This document shows positions 37,901-48,469 of a stretch of DNA of 55,960 nt, piece after piece. The DNA comes from Tubiluchus corallicola (Eukaryota > Priapulida > Priapulimorpha > Priapulimorphida > Tubiluchidae): assembly GCA_030141605.1 (NCBI GenBank), contig JAQGDQ010001089.1, positions 2,501-58,460 of the forward strand, given 5' to 3'. A program made the translations under genes and the position numbers. Below the pieces are notes generated by a model. The model saw only the letters and a program-made list of their open reading frames with translations. It did not search any database and was not told where the DNA came from. Each line of letters opens with the position of its first letter. Position 1 is the first letter of the stretch.

Positions 37901-40900
37901 TGGCAGCGGCGCCTTTTTGTGACATTCGCGTGGCCGACAAATAGAAGACGGTACCGTGATAAGCATGATCATGAACTGCAGTGTTAGTTTCTGACGTGAT
38001 ATAGCATAGAGCCAATTTTTCGTGACATCATGCATTTAAGCAGTACTGTAACACTTATGAAAATGTGCTTAATGCGCAAGGGAAGACGCCTGCCATTGCA
38101 CAAACTGTGGTTAGTTTCTGACGTAAGCAGTAGTTTTGTTCGGTTGCCGTTAATTAACTTTCTAAGCTAATTATTCAAATATAAGGAACAATTGTTAACT
38201 TTTATAGGCAAGAAAATGTAAATTAAAATGAGATCGAGTCTAAACAATCGTCCGGTTTTCTTTTAAACAAACAAACGTACAAAAGTTTATACATGAACTT
38301 GATAAAATCCTAAACAGAAAATATTTTTTGCTTACTAATAACCTAAATTGTCAAGTTCAAGGTTGATCCATTCAAGGTAGACACGTGACAACAAACTGTG
38401 TGAGCAACAGTGCTTTTTCTACCTGGGCTCAGACAGTGAAAATAGGGAGTCCTGTTGTTGCGCAGTACCTATACACTGCCTGTAATTATCAAGCATCTAT
38501 TGTTTACATTTTTAGGTGTCTTATCCATGCTGGGAAGAAAGCACGAAAAGCCGTATGCTCCTTTGAACTTATTAGCTGACTTCGCTGGTGGTGGTCTCAT
38601 CTGTGCTTTTGGGATTGTTACTGCATTGCTAGAACGCGAGCGGTCAGGGCTGGGACAAGTGATAGACACAAGCATGGTATGACAAGTGATTATAGAACTT
38701 GAGCGATTGCATTGTTACTGCATTGCTAGAACGCGAGCGGTCAGGGCGGGGACAAGTGATAGTGCATTGTTACTGCATTGCTAGAACGCGAGCGGTCAGG
38801 GCGGGGAAAAATGATAGACACAAGCATGGTATGACAAGTGATTATAGAACTCGTGCGATTACGTTGTTACTGCATTGCTAGAACGCGAGCGGTCAGGGCT
38901 GGGACAAGTGATAGACACAAGCATGGTATGACGAGTGATTATAGAACTCGTGCGATTGCGTTGTTACTGCATTGCTAGAACGCGAGCGGTCAGGGCTCTG
39001 GGACAAGTGATAGACACAAGCATGGTATGACGAGTGATTATAGAACTCGTGCGATTGCGTTGTTACTGCATTGCTAGAACGCGAGCGGTCAGGGCTGGGA
39101 CAAGTGATAGACACAAGCATGGTATGACAAGTGATTATAGAACTTGAGCGATTGCATTGTTACTGCATTGCTAGAACGCGAGCGGTCAGGGCGGGGACAA
39201 GTGATAGACACAAGCATGGTATGACAAGTGATTATAGAACTCGAGCGATTGCTTTGTTACTGCATTGCTAGAACGCGAGCGGTCAGGGCGGGGACAAATG
39301 ATAGACACAAGCATGGTATGACAAGTGATTATAGAACTCGAGCGATTGCATTGTTACTGCATTGCTAGAATGCGAGCGGTCAGGGCGGGGACAAGTGATA
39401 GACACAAGCATGGTATGACAAGTGATTATAGAACTTGAGCGATTGCATTGTTACTGCATTGCTAGAACGCGAGCGGTCAGGACGGGGACAAGTGATAGAC
39501 ACAAGCATGGTATGACAAGTGATTATAGAACTTGAGCGATTGCATTGTTACTGCATTGCTAGAACATTGATTTTTTGCTGGCAGTTTTTGATGTCTTATG
39601 CCTAGTCCAGACAGTCCTTCAAAACAATGACTGACATCCAAAACACTGGACTCTGTCCACACAATCAGTTTTCACTGGCAATTTTTGATGTCTTATGCCT
39701 AGTCCACACTGTCCATCAAAAGATTAACATTCAAAAGAATGACATTCAAGACACTGGGCTTTGTCCACACGATCGGTTTTAACTGACAGTTAAGAAAAAC
39801 TTGAGTAATTAGAAACAAGACAGTAAACAAATAAGAAAAGAACGAAGGCACCAAAATATAATTATGGGTGTTAAAGCAAAACCGGACCCAATCTTAAACT
39901 GTAACTCAAAGCAGTCTGCTGAATAAAGCATGCTGTTTTTTCAAAAAATGACTTACGTGAAAGAATTCTTACCACATAAACACAATTTCATGTTCGTGTC
40001 ACTAGTTCTTCGTTGTTACATGCATTTCCCCATTTGCTAGTCTGACAGGCACTAGCGCCCGCATTTTGAAAAGCTTTGCACAAAAACAGGTGCTGTACTT
40101 CTCAGTTCAGATGTGCTAGTTTGTGACGATCTAGACACGTTCGGCAGCTCATGTGTGAGCACAGAGATAAATTTGAAATTTGAATTTTTATCTTAAAAAT
40201 GTCTTATCTGTAGTTTAATACAACACACTGAATATCTTACAGTAGCACTGTACTTCAATTTTTGGTTTCGCTAGTGGGACATTTTAGCTGTTGAAAATTA
40301 TGTTAATTTGTGATGTCTTCAATAGTTGGGCTTGCCCACCGTTAATTAAGTTTTTAATCTACTGTTTAATTATCAGAAATGCTTTTGCTGTATTAATTGT
40401 GTGCTGTATTAAATTTGATTTGACTTGAAAATGGGATATCAATGGGAAAATGAAAAATCATCTTGTCTTCCTTTAACTGTAACAAAATTTTCCTTGTTTT
40501 TAGACAGAAGGGGCAGCCTATGTGAGCACTTTTCGTTGGAAGACTGATGAGACGTATATTTGGGGCAATGAGCGAGGTGAAAATTGGTTAGATGGCGCTG
40601 CTCACTTCTACGACACATATAAGACGCGGGATGGCAAATACATGGCTGTCGGTGCCATAGAACCTCAGTTTTACCAGCTGCTGTTGCAGGGTTAGTGTCT
40701 TTCACCCATGATAAATTAACGTAGCACATTAATCCAAGCTTATCATCTACAATTACAAGGTTTGTGTATTTTATAAAGGTATGACAGACAGGAGTATAGA
40801 ACTGCAGTCTTATCATCTTCTATTACAAGGGTTAGTGTCTTTGCATGTGGTAAAGGTATGGCTGTTAGTCCCATAGAACCACAGTTTTGCCAGCTGCTCT

Positions 40901-42173
40901 TACAACTTTAGTGCCTTTACAGATGGTAAAGATATGGCTGTTAGTCCCATAGAACCACAGTTTTGCCAGCTGCTGTTACAGCTTTACTGCCATTACACAT
41001 GGTAAAGATATGGCTGTTAAGTCCCGTAGAACCACAGTTTTACCAGGTGCTGTTACAGTTTTATTGCCTTTACACATGGTAAAGATATGGCTGCTAGTCC
41101 CATAGAACCACAGTTTTACCAGGTGCTGTTACAGCTTTATTGCCTTTACACATGGTAAAGATATGGCTGCTAGTCCCATAGAACCACAGTTTTACCAGAT
41201 GCTGTTACAGCTTGTGACTTGTACACTGAACGTATTTTAAGTCATATTGGATTTTGTGCTATGTTGGCTCACAGCCAAAAGCTAATGGGAGGGGGGTGTC
41301 AACTTAGTTTAAGTAATTGTGGAGGGACAAGAACCTAACTAATAATCCTCTATGATGAGATACTGAACAGTAAATGTGCCTTAACCATGTTAGTGGATAT
41401 ACTCCCTCCCCTCCCCAAGTGAGACGAGGGAACGGTTAACCTCATTTCCTGTAGTCTATTTTTGATATCATGTGGCACATGTAACTCTGCAAAATTGTTT
41501 TTCTTATGGCCGCCCCTCCACTTGCTGTGTAGGCTCAGCATTGCTTACCTTTCTTAGGTAAGCACACGCTGAGGAACATATTACCCAAAGGAAAAAATGC
41601 CATGCCGATTTTCTCAGCTTGATATTGGTAATCTATCTGATGGAGGAAAATGTGTAATCTTTGCAAAATGTCTGATCATTCGGTTTTTGAGAAGTTCAAT
41701 ATTTGATATTGAACGTCTGCGACTCCCTAAGGATCATTCTGGATTCTTCCTGTTTTTCTATTCGATGTTATTTTGCAGGTCTGGGATTAGAAAATGCCGA
41801 CGACGCCCCCACTCAAGCACCGGAAGACTTCGAAACGGGCAGGGCCAAGTTTGCAGAGATATTTGCTCAGAAAACGCAGGACGAATGGTGTAAGATTTTC
41901 GACCACGTTGACGCCTGCGTGACCCCGGTTGTGGATCATCGCAGCGCACCGCACTACCCGCACAACGCGAGCAGGGGGTCTTTCATCGACAGAAGCGAGC
42001 CGGCCGCCGCACCGCGGTTGTTGCGGACACCGGCTGTGGTGCAAACGAGACTTCCGGCACCGGGAGAGCACACCAAACAGGTACTACGGGAACTGGGTTA
42101 CACGACGACGCAAATACAAAGGTTGATAGAACTAGACGCCGTCGAAGCCAGCGATTTACAGTCAAAACTGTGA
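31907..42173 (+). CDS. AMACR: Alpha-methylacyl-CoA racemase (complete, 6 exons)
   Basis: Exons 31907-32014, 33476-33614, 35966-36109, 38516-38676, 40504-40690 and 41779-42173 splice in frame to 377 residues (human 382). It interconverts (2R)- and (2S)-methylacyl-CoA esters so that branched fatty acids and bile-acid-type intermediates can enter beta-oxidation. It belongs to the CoA-transferase family III fold. Start [16 protein letters not shown] matches the family. Active-site residues fall at the human numbers: His122 (QAGHDINYL), Asp152 (LLADFAGGG) and Glu237 (VGAIEPQFY). The C-terminus DLQSKL ends in SKL, a consensus PTS1 peroxisomal signal. Exon 6 is GC-richer than its surroundings. Introns carry MITEs and minisatellites derived from the ends of exons 4 and 5. 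Confidence 0.97.
32371..33293. mobile_element. MITE with perfect 36-bp TIRs in AMACR intron 1
   Basis: About 923 bp bounded by a perfect 36-bp inverted repeat. The left end begins GGCGCTATTACACTTTCGCA and continues to TTTTTTCT; the right end is its exact inverse, ending TAATAGCGCC. Flanks TACATTGC and TACATCAC could be a decayed 8-bp target duplication. The interior shows no long reading frame. Confidence 0.8.
33680..34650. mobile_element. Family 3 MITE copies in AMACR intron 2 (composite)
   Basis: Starts CAATTAAGCTTTTCTAGTTA like the 17145 element. It then contains two related segments (GAGATAATCCACATTAAAGC at about 33775, GAGATAATCCACGTTGAAGT at about 34124) and an inverted stretch shared with 15220-15690. 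It looks like two overlapping or nested copies. Confidence 0.6.
34714..35134. mobile_element. Diverged copy of the 23290-23696 MITE
   Basis: Termini ATCTTAGTTTACCGGACAAA and CCTGCAAACCGATAT are decayed versions of the 23290 element. The core has TATTTAAAAACTGTCGGCAG. Located in AMACR intron 2. Confidence 0.65.
35155..35930. mobile_element. Family 4 interspersed repeat, copy 1
   Basis: Shares GGCAGTAACGCCGTATAAAA and the downstream GGGTAAGCTTAAAGCTAAGT segment with 36535-36990 and 48470-49520. The full termini are not defined. The intact TTAA at about 35868 corresponds to the MITE insertion site in the third copy. Confidence 0.6.
36535..36990. mobile_element. Family 4 interspersed repeat, copy 2
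   Basis: Contains CGGCAGTAACGCTGTATAAA, CAGCCATTTTGACGACAGG and GCAAAATGCTAAATAACATT, all matching the other two copies. AMACR intron 3. Confidence 0.6.
37733..38262 (+). mobile_element. TTAA-flanked MITE, family 1, copy 2
   Basis: 530 bp between TTAA at 37729-37732 and 38263-38266. Ends AGGAAAACCGGATGATTGTG and CAATCGTCCGGTTTTCTT. Interior homologous to 16027-16564 and 48820-49468. AMACR intron 3. Confidence 0.85.
38614..39565 (+). repeat. 97-bp minisatellite iterating AMACR exon 4 end plus splice donor
   Basis: The unit equals the last 63 nt of exon 4 (ATTGTTACTGCATTGCTAGA...ACAAGCATG) plus 34 nt of intron (GTATGACAAGTGATTATAGA...). The true exon copy is at 38614. Further copies start at about 38711 (truncated, 55 bp), 38766, 38863, 38960, 39059, 39156, 39253, 39350, 39447 and 39544 (truncated). 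Eight downstream copies keep ATG|GTATGA, the donor sequence. Confidence 0.97.
39566..39795. repeat. ~95-bp tandem pair after the exon 4 array
   Basis: Two diverged copies of TTTTTGATGTCTTATGCCTA...GTCCACACNATC. They adjoin the truncated end of the 97-bp array. Origin unclear. Confidence 0.6.
39875..40472 (-). mobile_element. TTAA-flanked MITE, family 2, copy 2 (inverted)
   Basis: 598 bp between TTAA at 39871-39874 and 40473-40476. Reverse-complement match to 12317-12903. It ends 31 bp before AMACR exon 5, so it supplies the branch-point/upstream intron context of that acceptor. Confidence 0.8.
40851..41222 (+). repeat. 76-bp minisatellite derived from AMACR exon 5 end
   Basis: Five units start at about 40851, 40927, 41003, 41080 and 41156. 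The core ATGGCTGTTAGTCCCATAGA...CAGTTTTGCCAGCTGCT copies the end of exon 5, which encodes [16 protein letters not shown]. At the position of the real donor (CAGG|GTTAGT) the copies read CTTTAGT or CTTTACT, so the GT is lost. A degenerate extra junction (ACAAGGGTTAGTGTC) lies at about 40826. Confidence 0.93.
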
Positions 42174-42178
42174 ATAAA
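42173..42178 (+). promoter_or_regulatory. AMACR poly(A) signal overlapping the stop codon
   Basis: The stop TGA (42171-42173) shares its final A with AATAAA (42173-42178). T/GT-rich sequence follows (TTGAGTTTTTTTTCTTTG), consistent with cleavage within about 30 nt. Confidence 0.65.
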
Positions 42179-43867
42179 ACTGGCTTCCTTTGAGGAACTT
42201 TTCTTGAGTTTTTTTTCTTTGCAGATGTGATACAGTTTAGAAGCAGCAGGTGCAAAATAATTGAAGTTGCTGTTTTCTCAATGTGCAATTTTGGTGTCGG
42301 TTTTTTTAATGTTCGATTATCGATTTCAGTTACCTAGTTACCTCCATTTCAATTACCTAGTCTTTCAGTTACAAGACCATTTACTTGAGCTGAGAACTTA
42401 TGAAAAGAAATCTTGAAAGCTGCAGGGGAAATTACGTTTAGCTGGTACAGGATGGACCAAAAATCACCATTTTACATTTTCTGCCATGCATTGTGTGGTT
42501 TTTGTTAGTCCGCATCCACATGAAATATGTAAAGCAAAAACTAGTAATTTGCCATTTCTTGAATTTGTATTCATGTTAAACTAATTAAAAGAAGTAATTA
42601 GAAAATCTCTTTAATTATTGATTGTTAATTATTGTTAATTGTAAAGCTTTTTTGTCATTTTTCATCTTGTCATGTGATCAGAAACACTGATTGAAGTTAA
42701 CTGCTTCTGGACTTCATCATTCAAAACAAGTCTTATAAGACTTATGCCTCTCTTACTACTGTGTGAGAACAGACATACATAAATGATTACAAAATTAGGT
42801 ACTGTTCCATTCAGGTGACTATGGGCTATCCAATCATGCTATTTGTTTAAACATTTATAAGTGATTTTTTTGGATAAAATTGAGATAAACAGCCTTTTTC
42901 AGGTACTGCAATTTAGCTTATCGAGTAGCTTAGTCTGGTGTACACTTGCGTGATCGTACACACTATTTTATTGATCACCTGCTTGCTACAGCCCAAGCAG
43001 TTCAGTTTTCTGCTGCTATTCCAGGAAAACAACCGATCAGTCAGGAAGAAATTAAGGTCGTTTCATCGTTTAACAGGAATTTCTCCTTAAAAATAGAGTA
43101 GACTTGAAGCCAAAGTGTATATGAGTGTTGTGTCTGCATAGTTGAAATTTTCTGCATTAGCTGATTTCACACAAGTCTTACTGGACGTTCTTACAGTGCA
43201 AACACTGCAGTTACTGAAAGCTTTTTTAATTTTTTAGTCAAAAATCGATTTTTAATTTTTCTAAGGTAAGCAAATGCATTTCATATATAATTTTGCATGA
43301 AAATCCACTGTGTGAGGAGTAGAAACCTACAAAAATTTTCAAATATAACATAATCGCTGCTTAGTGAGAGCAGTTTTTCATGAATCCATGCAAACTTATG
43401 GTCCGTGTATGAGTGTTAAGCAGTTTAATGCTTGCAGTGCTAAATTACATTCTCTAATACTGATGATAATGGTGAAAATGATGGCAGCAATCCTGACGAT
43501 GGCGACAGTCATGCCAACTACGATGGCAGTTAAATTATGATTGTGTCTTATCAATGAGCTCTTTAATTTTGTTACTACACTGTGTTTCGTAAGGCATTTT
43601 GTTCCCGGAGTGATTTAAGACCGGGGTCATTTAAATTCATCACGTTCTAACATGACAGATTTCTTTGTCATGTATGTAATTGGTCCCTGTAAACGTTTGT
43701 AGATATTTGATTTGTGTCTGTGGCTAAAAGACACTTTGTTGACTGTGATATTGCTATGATAATAATGGTGATTGTTAAAGTTTTTAATAAAGTGTCGTAA
43801 TGACTAGAAATTATATTACAGATTTGCTTGTTTGCAAAGTTTTCTTGAAAGTGTTGTTTTGCAACTA
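42179..43867. other. Intergenic DNA downstream of AMACR
   Basis: AT-rich. No gene, RNA or clear transposon was recognised. A small (ATGGCGACAGTCATG)-type patch lies near 43460-43530. Confidence 0.4.
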
Positions 43868-45560
43868 GCTGTATTTTCTGCTCGTAGCTGGAACCAAATC
43901 ATGCACATATTTGGTCATAAATAGCTGCATTTTCTGCTTATAGTTGGGGCCAAAATCATGCTCATATCTGGTCGTAAATAGATGCATTTTCTGCTTATAG
44001 CTGGAGCCAAAATCATGCTCATATTTGGTTCTAAATAGCTGCATTTTCTGCTTATAGCTGGGACCAAAATCATGCTCATGTCTGGTCGTAAATAGATGCA
44101 TTTTCTGCTTATAGTTGGGGCCAAAATCATGCTCATATCTGGTCGTAAATAGATGCATTTTCTGCTTATAGCTGGAGCCAAAATTATGCTCATATTTGGT
44201 TATAAATAGCTGCATTTTCTGCTTATAGCTGGGACCAAAATCATGCTCATATCGGTCGTAAATAGATGCATTTTCTGCTTATAGCTGGGACCAAAATCAT
44301 GCTCATGTCTGGTCGTAAATAGATGCATTTTCTGCTTATAGTTGGGGCCAAAATCATGCTCATATCTGGTCGTAAATAGATGCATTTTCTGCTTATAGCT
44401 GGAGCCAAAATCATGCTCATATTTGGTTATAAATAGCTGTATTTTCTGCTTATAGCTGGGACCAAAATCATGCTCATATCTGGTCGTAAATAGCTGTATT
44501 TTCTGCTTATAGCTGGGACCAAAATCATGCTCATATCTGGTCGTAAATAGATGCATTTTCTGCTTATAGTTGGGGCCAAAATCATGCTCATATCTGGTCG
44601 TAAATAGCTGCATTTTCTGCTTATAGCTGGGACCAAAATCATGCTCATGTCTGGTCGTAAATAGACGCATTTTCTGCTTATAGTTGGGGCCAAAATCATG
44701 CTCATATCTGGTCGTAAATAGATGCATTTTCTGCTTATAGCTGGAGCCAAAATTATGCTCATATTTGGTTATAAATAGCTGCATTTTCTGCTTATAGCTG
44801 GGACCAAAATCATGCTCATGTCTGGTCGTAAATAGATGCATTTTCTGCTTATATCTGGAGCCAAAATCATGCTCATATCGGTCGTAAATAGCTGCATTTT
44901 CTGCTTATAGCTGGGACCAAAATCATGCTCATGTCTGGTCGTAAATAGATGCATTTTCTGCTTATAGTTGGGGCCAAAATCATGCTCATATCTGGTCGTA
45001 AATAGATGCATTTTCTGCTTATAGCTGGAGCCAAAATCATGCTCATATTTGGTTATAAATAGCTGTATTTTCTGCTTATAGCTGGGACCAAAATCATGCT
45101 CATATCTGGTCGTAAATAGCTGTATTTTCTGCTTATAGCTGGGACCAAAATCATGCTCATATCTGGTCGTAAATAGATGCATTTTCTGCTTATAGTTGGG
45201 GCCAAAATCATGCTCATATCTGGTCGTAAATAGCTGCATTTTCTGCTTATAGCTGGGACCAAAATCATGCTCATGTCTGGTCGTAAATAGACGCATTTTC
45301 TGCTTATAGTTGGGGCCAAAATCATGCTCATATCTGGTCGTAAATAGATGCATTTTCTGCTTATAGCTGGAGCCAAAATCATGCTCATATTTGGTTATAA
45401 ATAGCTGTATTTTCTGCTTATAGCTGGGACCAAAATCATGCTCATATCTGGTCGTAAATAGATGCATTTTCTGCTCATGACTGGAGCCAAAATCATGCTC
45501 ATATCTGGTCGTAAATAGATGCATTTTCTGCTCATAGCTGGAGCCAAAATCATGCATACA
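43868..45560. repeat. 57-bp minisatellite, ~30 copies, with higher-order duplication
   Basis: Unit TAGATGCATTTTCTGCTTAT plus AGCTGGAGCCAAAATCATGC plus TCATATCTGGTCGTAAA. Its length of 57 bp keeps the minus strand open (19-residue repeat, LFTTRYEHDFGPSYKQKMH). Single-base deletions (ATATCGG for ATATCTGG) near 44251 and 44877 shift the frame. The 626 bp between them corresponds to 11 units less one base, indicating a segmental duplication of the array. Confidence 0.95.
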
Positions 45561-45596
45561 GAGACCAAATCTCTTTATGTAGTCATAGGGGGTCAA

Positions 45597-46676
45597 TATG
45601 TGGTCGTAGGAATTAGGCTAATTTATTAAAGATAATGTTTACCAATATCGTTATTAGTTCATCAGTACTGAAACATGTTTATTCTAATACTTAAATTTTT
45701 CTCAATTTTACAGTTTTGACTCTATTATAGGTTGTATACTGGCTTCAATTTAGGCATACCTGTAACATTTAATAAAAGTAGAGAAATTGGTCCAATAATT
45801 TTAGGTAAATTCAATGATACCAACTGACCAATTTCTGTCCCAATGGTCACAACTTCTGCAGAATAAGAACGTGTATTAACATAAACCAACTTAATGACCA
45901 TAACTTGTTCGAGAAAGGAAGTGATAAAAAAGTGCGCATCAATGCGAAGAGGACAAACAGAAAGAAAAGTAGAAAGAGAAATGAAGCAGAATGTTTCTGC
46001 TGCCAAAAGTGTATTAATGAATCTATCGCCATTTTGAAAAGGGGTTGTTATTTGCAACAATGCATTGTGGATTAAAACAAGTGGTCTCCCATTATAATTA
46101 TATTTGTTGCTACTTTTAGAAGGAATCCATTACATCCTGGCGCCATCTTCTGGAGAACTGTGGAAAATATTCACAGTTTATCACACTAAGGTACCATGAC
46201 TTTTAAAAATCTTGCTTGATTCATACATTCCACAATTTCCCTGCTAACTTTGATTGAAGATATTTAATGTGCACTGTTAAAAAATTGGTCGGGAAAAGAG
46301 AAATTCATCCATTGAATAACAATGATTCGTTGTTTGTAAGAACTCAATTGTGACGACTTGTTGGAGACAATTCAGATGTGCAGTCATACACCCATTGTTA
46401 AACACGCTAGACTTAATAAACAAATTGTTTGTTTGTGAACCGTAGCATTGTTGAGAAAATTCCAACTGGGACCATTTTGAAACGAATACAATTCTTGGAA
46501 TGTAGACCTAGGCAGTTACATAACAATGTTATGAAAATGGTAGTTAACTGCACCTATTATGAACATGTATAATATGTAGACGTCTATTATTGGAAATTTA
46601 ATTCAAATTTTTTTACAGCAAACATCTCAACGATATTTTGCAACAGGCTTTGGACCCTAACTCATTTCTATATAGA
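45597..46676. other. Intergenic, no recognised gene
   Basis: AT-rich DNA without a recognisable coding exon or element. A 111-codon minus-strand frame at 46060-45725 has no supporting features. Confidence 0.35.
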
Positions 46677-47162
46677 CTGGCAGATTATGAAATAGACTGG
46701 CACTTCATCTTATTTGTATAACATTATACAGACAGATTACGAAGTAGAGTGGCACTTCGCCTTATTTGTATAGCATTATATAGACAGATTGCGAAATACA
46801 CTGGCACTTCGCCTTATTTGTATAATATTATACAGACAGATTATGAAATAGACTGGCACTTCATCTTATTTGTATAACATTATACAGACAGATTACGAAA
46901 TAGAGTGGCACTTCGCCTTATTTGTATACCATTATATAGACAGACTGCGAAATACACTGATACTTCGCCTTATTTGTATAATATTATAAAGACAAGATTA
47001 TGAAATAGACTGGCACTTCACCCTATTTGTATAATACTACATAGACGGATTATGAAATAGACCAGCACTTCACCATATTTGTATAACATTATGTTAGCAG
47101 ATTATGAGATAGAATGGCACTTCACCTTATTTGTATAACATTATATAGACAGATTATGAAAT
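46677..47162. repeat. 52-bp minisatellite
   Basis: About nine copies of GACAGATTATGAAATAGACT plus GGCACTTCGCCTTATTTGTA plus TAACATTATATA. It lies just 3' of the terminal exon at 47481-47718, on the far side of its poly(A) signal. Confidence 0.9.
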
Positions 47163-47242
47163 AATGGATTAAAAATAAACATAAAAGCACAAGTCTGTGC
47201 TAATTGCAAATCTTATTCGATTTTCAAAACAACAATAAACAT

Positions 47243-47248
47243 TTTATT
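47243..47248 (-). promoter_or_regulatory. Poly(A) signal of the unidentified minus-strand gene
   Basis: AATAAA on the minus strand (TTCAATAAAATG), about 230 nt after the stop at 47481. A T/GT-rich stretch follows at about 47170-47200. Confidence 0.5.
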
Positions 47249-47480
47249 GAATATAATAAATAATAACAAAACCATTATATAACTTTAACGCTCAAGCATA
47301 AAACAGAACAAGAGACAGAGAACAATACATTATCTTTATCATTAAAATACATACGAGTATCACAAGCTTTTGTTATCTGTGAGCCTACTACCATAAACAT
47401 TTCTGATAGTTCGTCATCATCATAGCCATCATCACCGTCACCATCACCATCATCGTCACCGGCATCATCAGCAACTTCAA

Positions 47481-47718
47481 TCATAAGCTTCCGGAAGCGT
47501 GGGATATGTGGCCATGCGCAAACGTTCCACGTAGTTCTCCATCGTTGCCAGCTTTTTTGTCATGTGCTTCACGAGTGCTGCCATCTGGCTTCGCTCGACG
47601 ATATCTTGCATGCGCTGCCTCTGTACTCCCAGCATGTTGACCTTCCCCTCTGAAAGAGAAGGCGAGACTGAAATCAGATCGTCGCTTGCAGTACTAACTG
47701 TAGTTTTTTTGAACATTT
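47481..47718 (-). CDS. Terminal coding exon of an unrecognised gene (3' partial)
   Basis: The minus-strand acceptor TTTCATCTACAG at 47719 is followed by an open frame ending in TGA at 47481. It encodes about 79 residues: MFKKTTVSTASDDLISVSPS, then LSEGKVNMLGVQRQRMQDIV, then an amphipathic, probably coiled-coil helix (ERSQMAALVKHMTKKLATME, NYVERLRMATYPTLPEAYD). An alternative acceptor TTCTCTTTCAG at about 47649 would shorten it. Codon choice is more even than in neighbouring DNA and a poly(A) signal follows, so it looks like a genuine last exon. Upstream exons would lie at higher coordinates and were not found. I do not recognise the family. Confidence 0.5.
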
Positions 47719-47757
47719 CTGTAGATGAAATTAGATTATTCGTGCATTGTGATAGAC

Positions 47758-48130
47758 AGGTTTCCCACAGGATTTTGAAATAAATTTCCATGACTTTTCC
47801 CTGACCAAATATTGATTTTCTATCACCAAGATAAGCACAAATCGCATTACCAGTACACATTCATACATTTTTGTGTAAGGACATTCATACATATACTCAT
47901 ACATGTTTTGGCCAATCATTACTTTTTAAACAGAAATCTAAACTGGGAGCCTGATATAGCAACATTTTATTCTTGAACACGAATCAATGAAAAAATTGTT
48001 TGGAAAAATATCGGTTCACTGTGATTATTTTTGCAACGTTTTCCAATTTCCTTGACCTTTTGCCCCATTTTGCCCGACTTTTCCATGATAGCCCGTATCT
48101 TCCAGGATAGTCCCTGACCGAGGGAAACCT
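47758..48130. mobile_element. hAT-like MITE with AGGTTTCCC termini
   Basis: 373 bp starting AGGTTTCCCACAGGATTTTG and ending GAGGGAAACCT (9-bp inverted termini AGGTTTCCC/GGGAAACCT). Same family and orientation as 24802-25171. It abuts the upstream side of the terminal exon at 47481-47718. Confidence 0.75.
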
Positions 48131-48194
48131 AGAGTGTGAAACCCACGGTCGACGTGGAAATGACAGAATGGATGGTCCAAAGTGGCAACTGCGA

Positions 48195-48310
48195 AACAGT
48201 GGCAGTAGCAGCAGTAACAGCAGCAACAGCAGCAGCAGCAGCAGTAGCAACAGCAGCAGTAGCAGTACCGACAGCAGCAGCAACAGCAGCAGCAGCAGTA
48301 GCAGTACCGA
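48195..48310. repeat. (GCA)n-type interrupted microsatellite
   Basis: Interrupted GCAGTAGCAGCAGTAACAGC repeats with a duplicated GTAGCAGTACCGACA unit. Confidence 0.9.
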
Positions 48311-48469
48311 CACACACAGTGCATCCCCCACTCACATGTGAAATTTCTGCCTGTCTATCCTCCTTTGGAAGCCAATTGGCTCCTATTTAAGAATCCCTGA
48401 TCTATATTAATGATTTTCAAAGCACTAGAAAACACTACTCATAAATGAAGCTTAAAGATTGGTTTTCAA

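Noticed and set aside
38614-39565. CRISPR-like array
   Set aside because: 97-bp near-identical units without unique spacers in a eukaryotic intron. The unit is exon-derived.
44769-45596. 275-codon minus-strand frame of 19-residue repeats
   Set aside because: Minisatellite with frame-breaking deletions in other units. Kept only as a finding to test, not as a gene.
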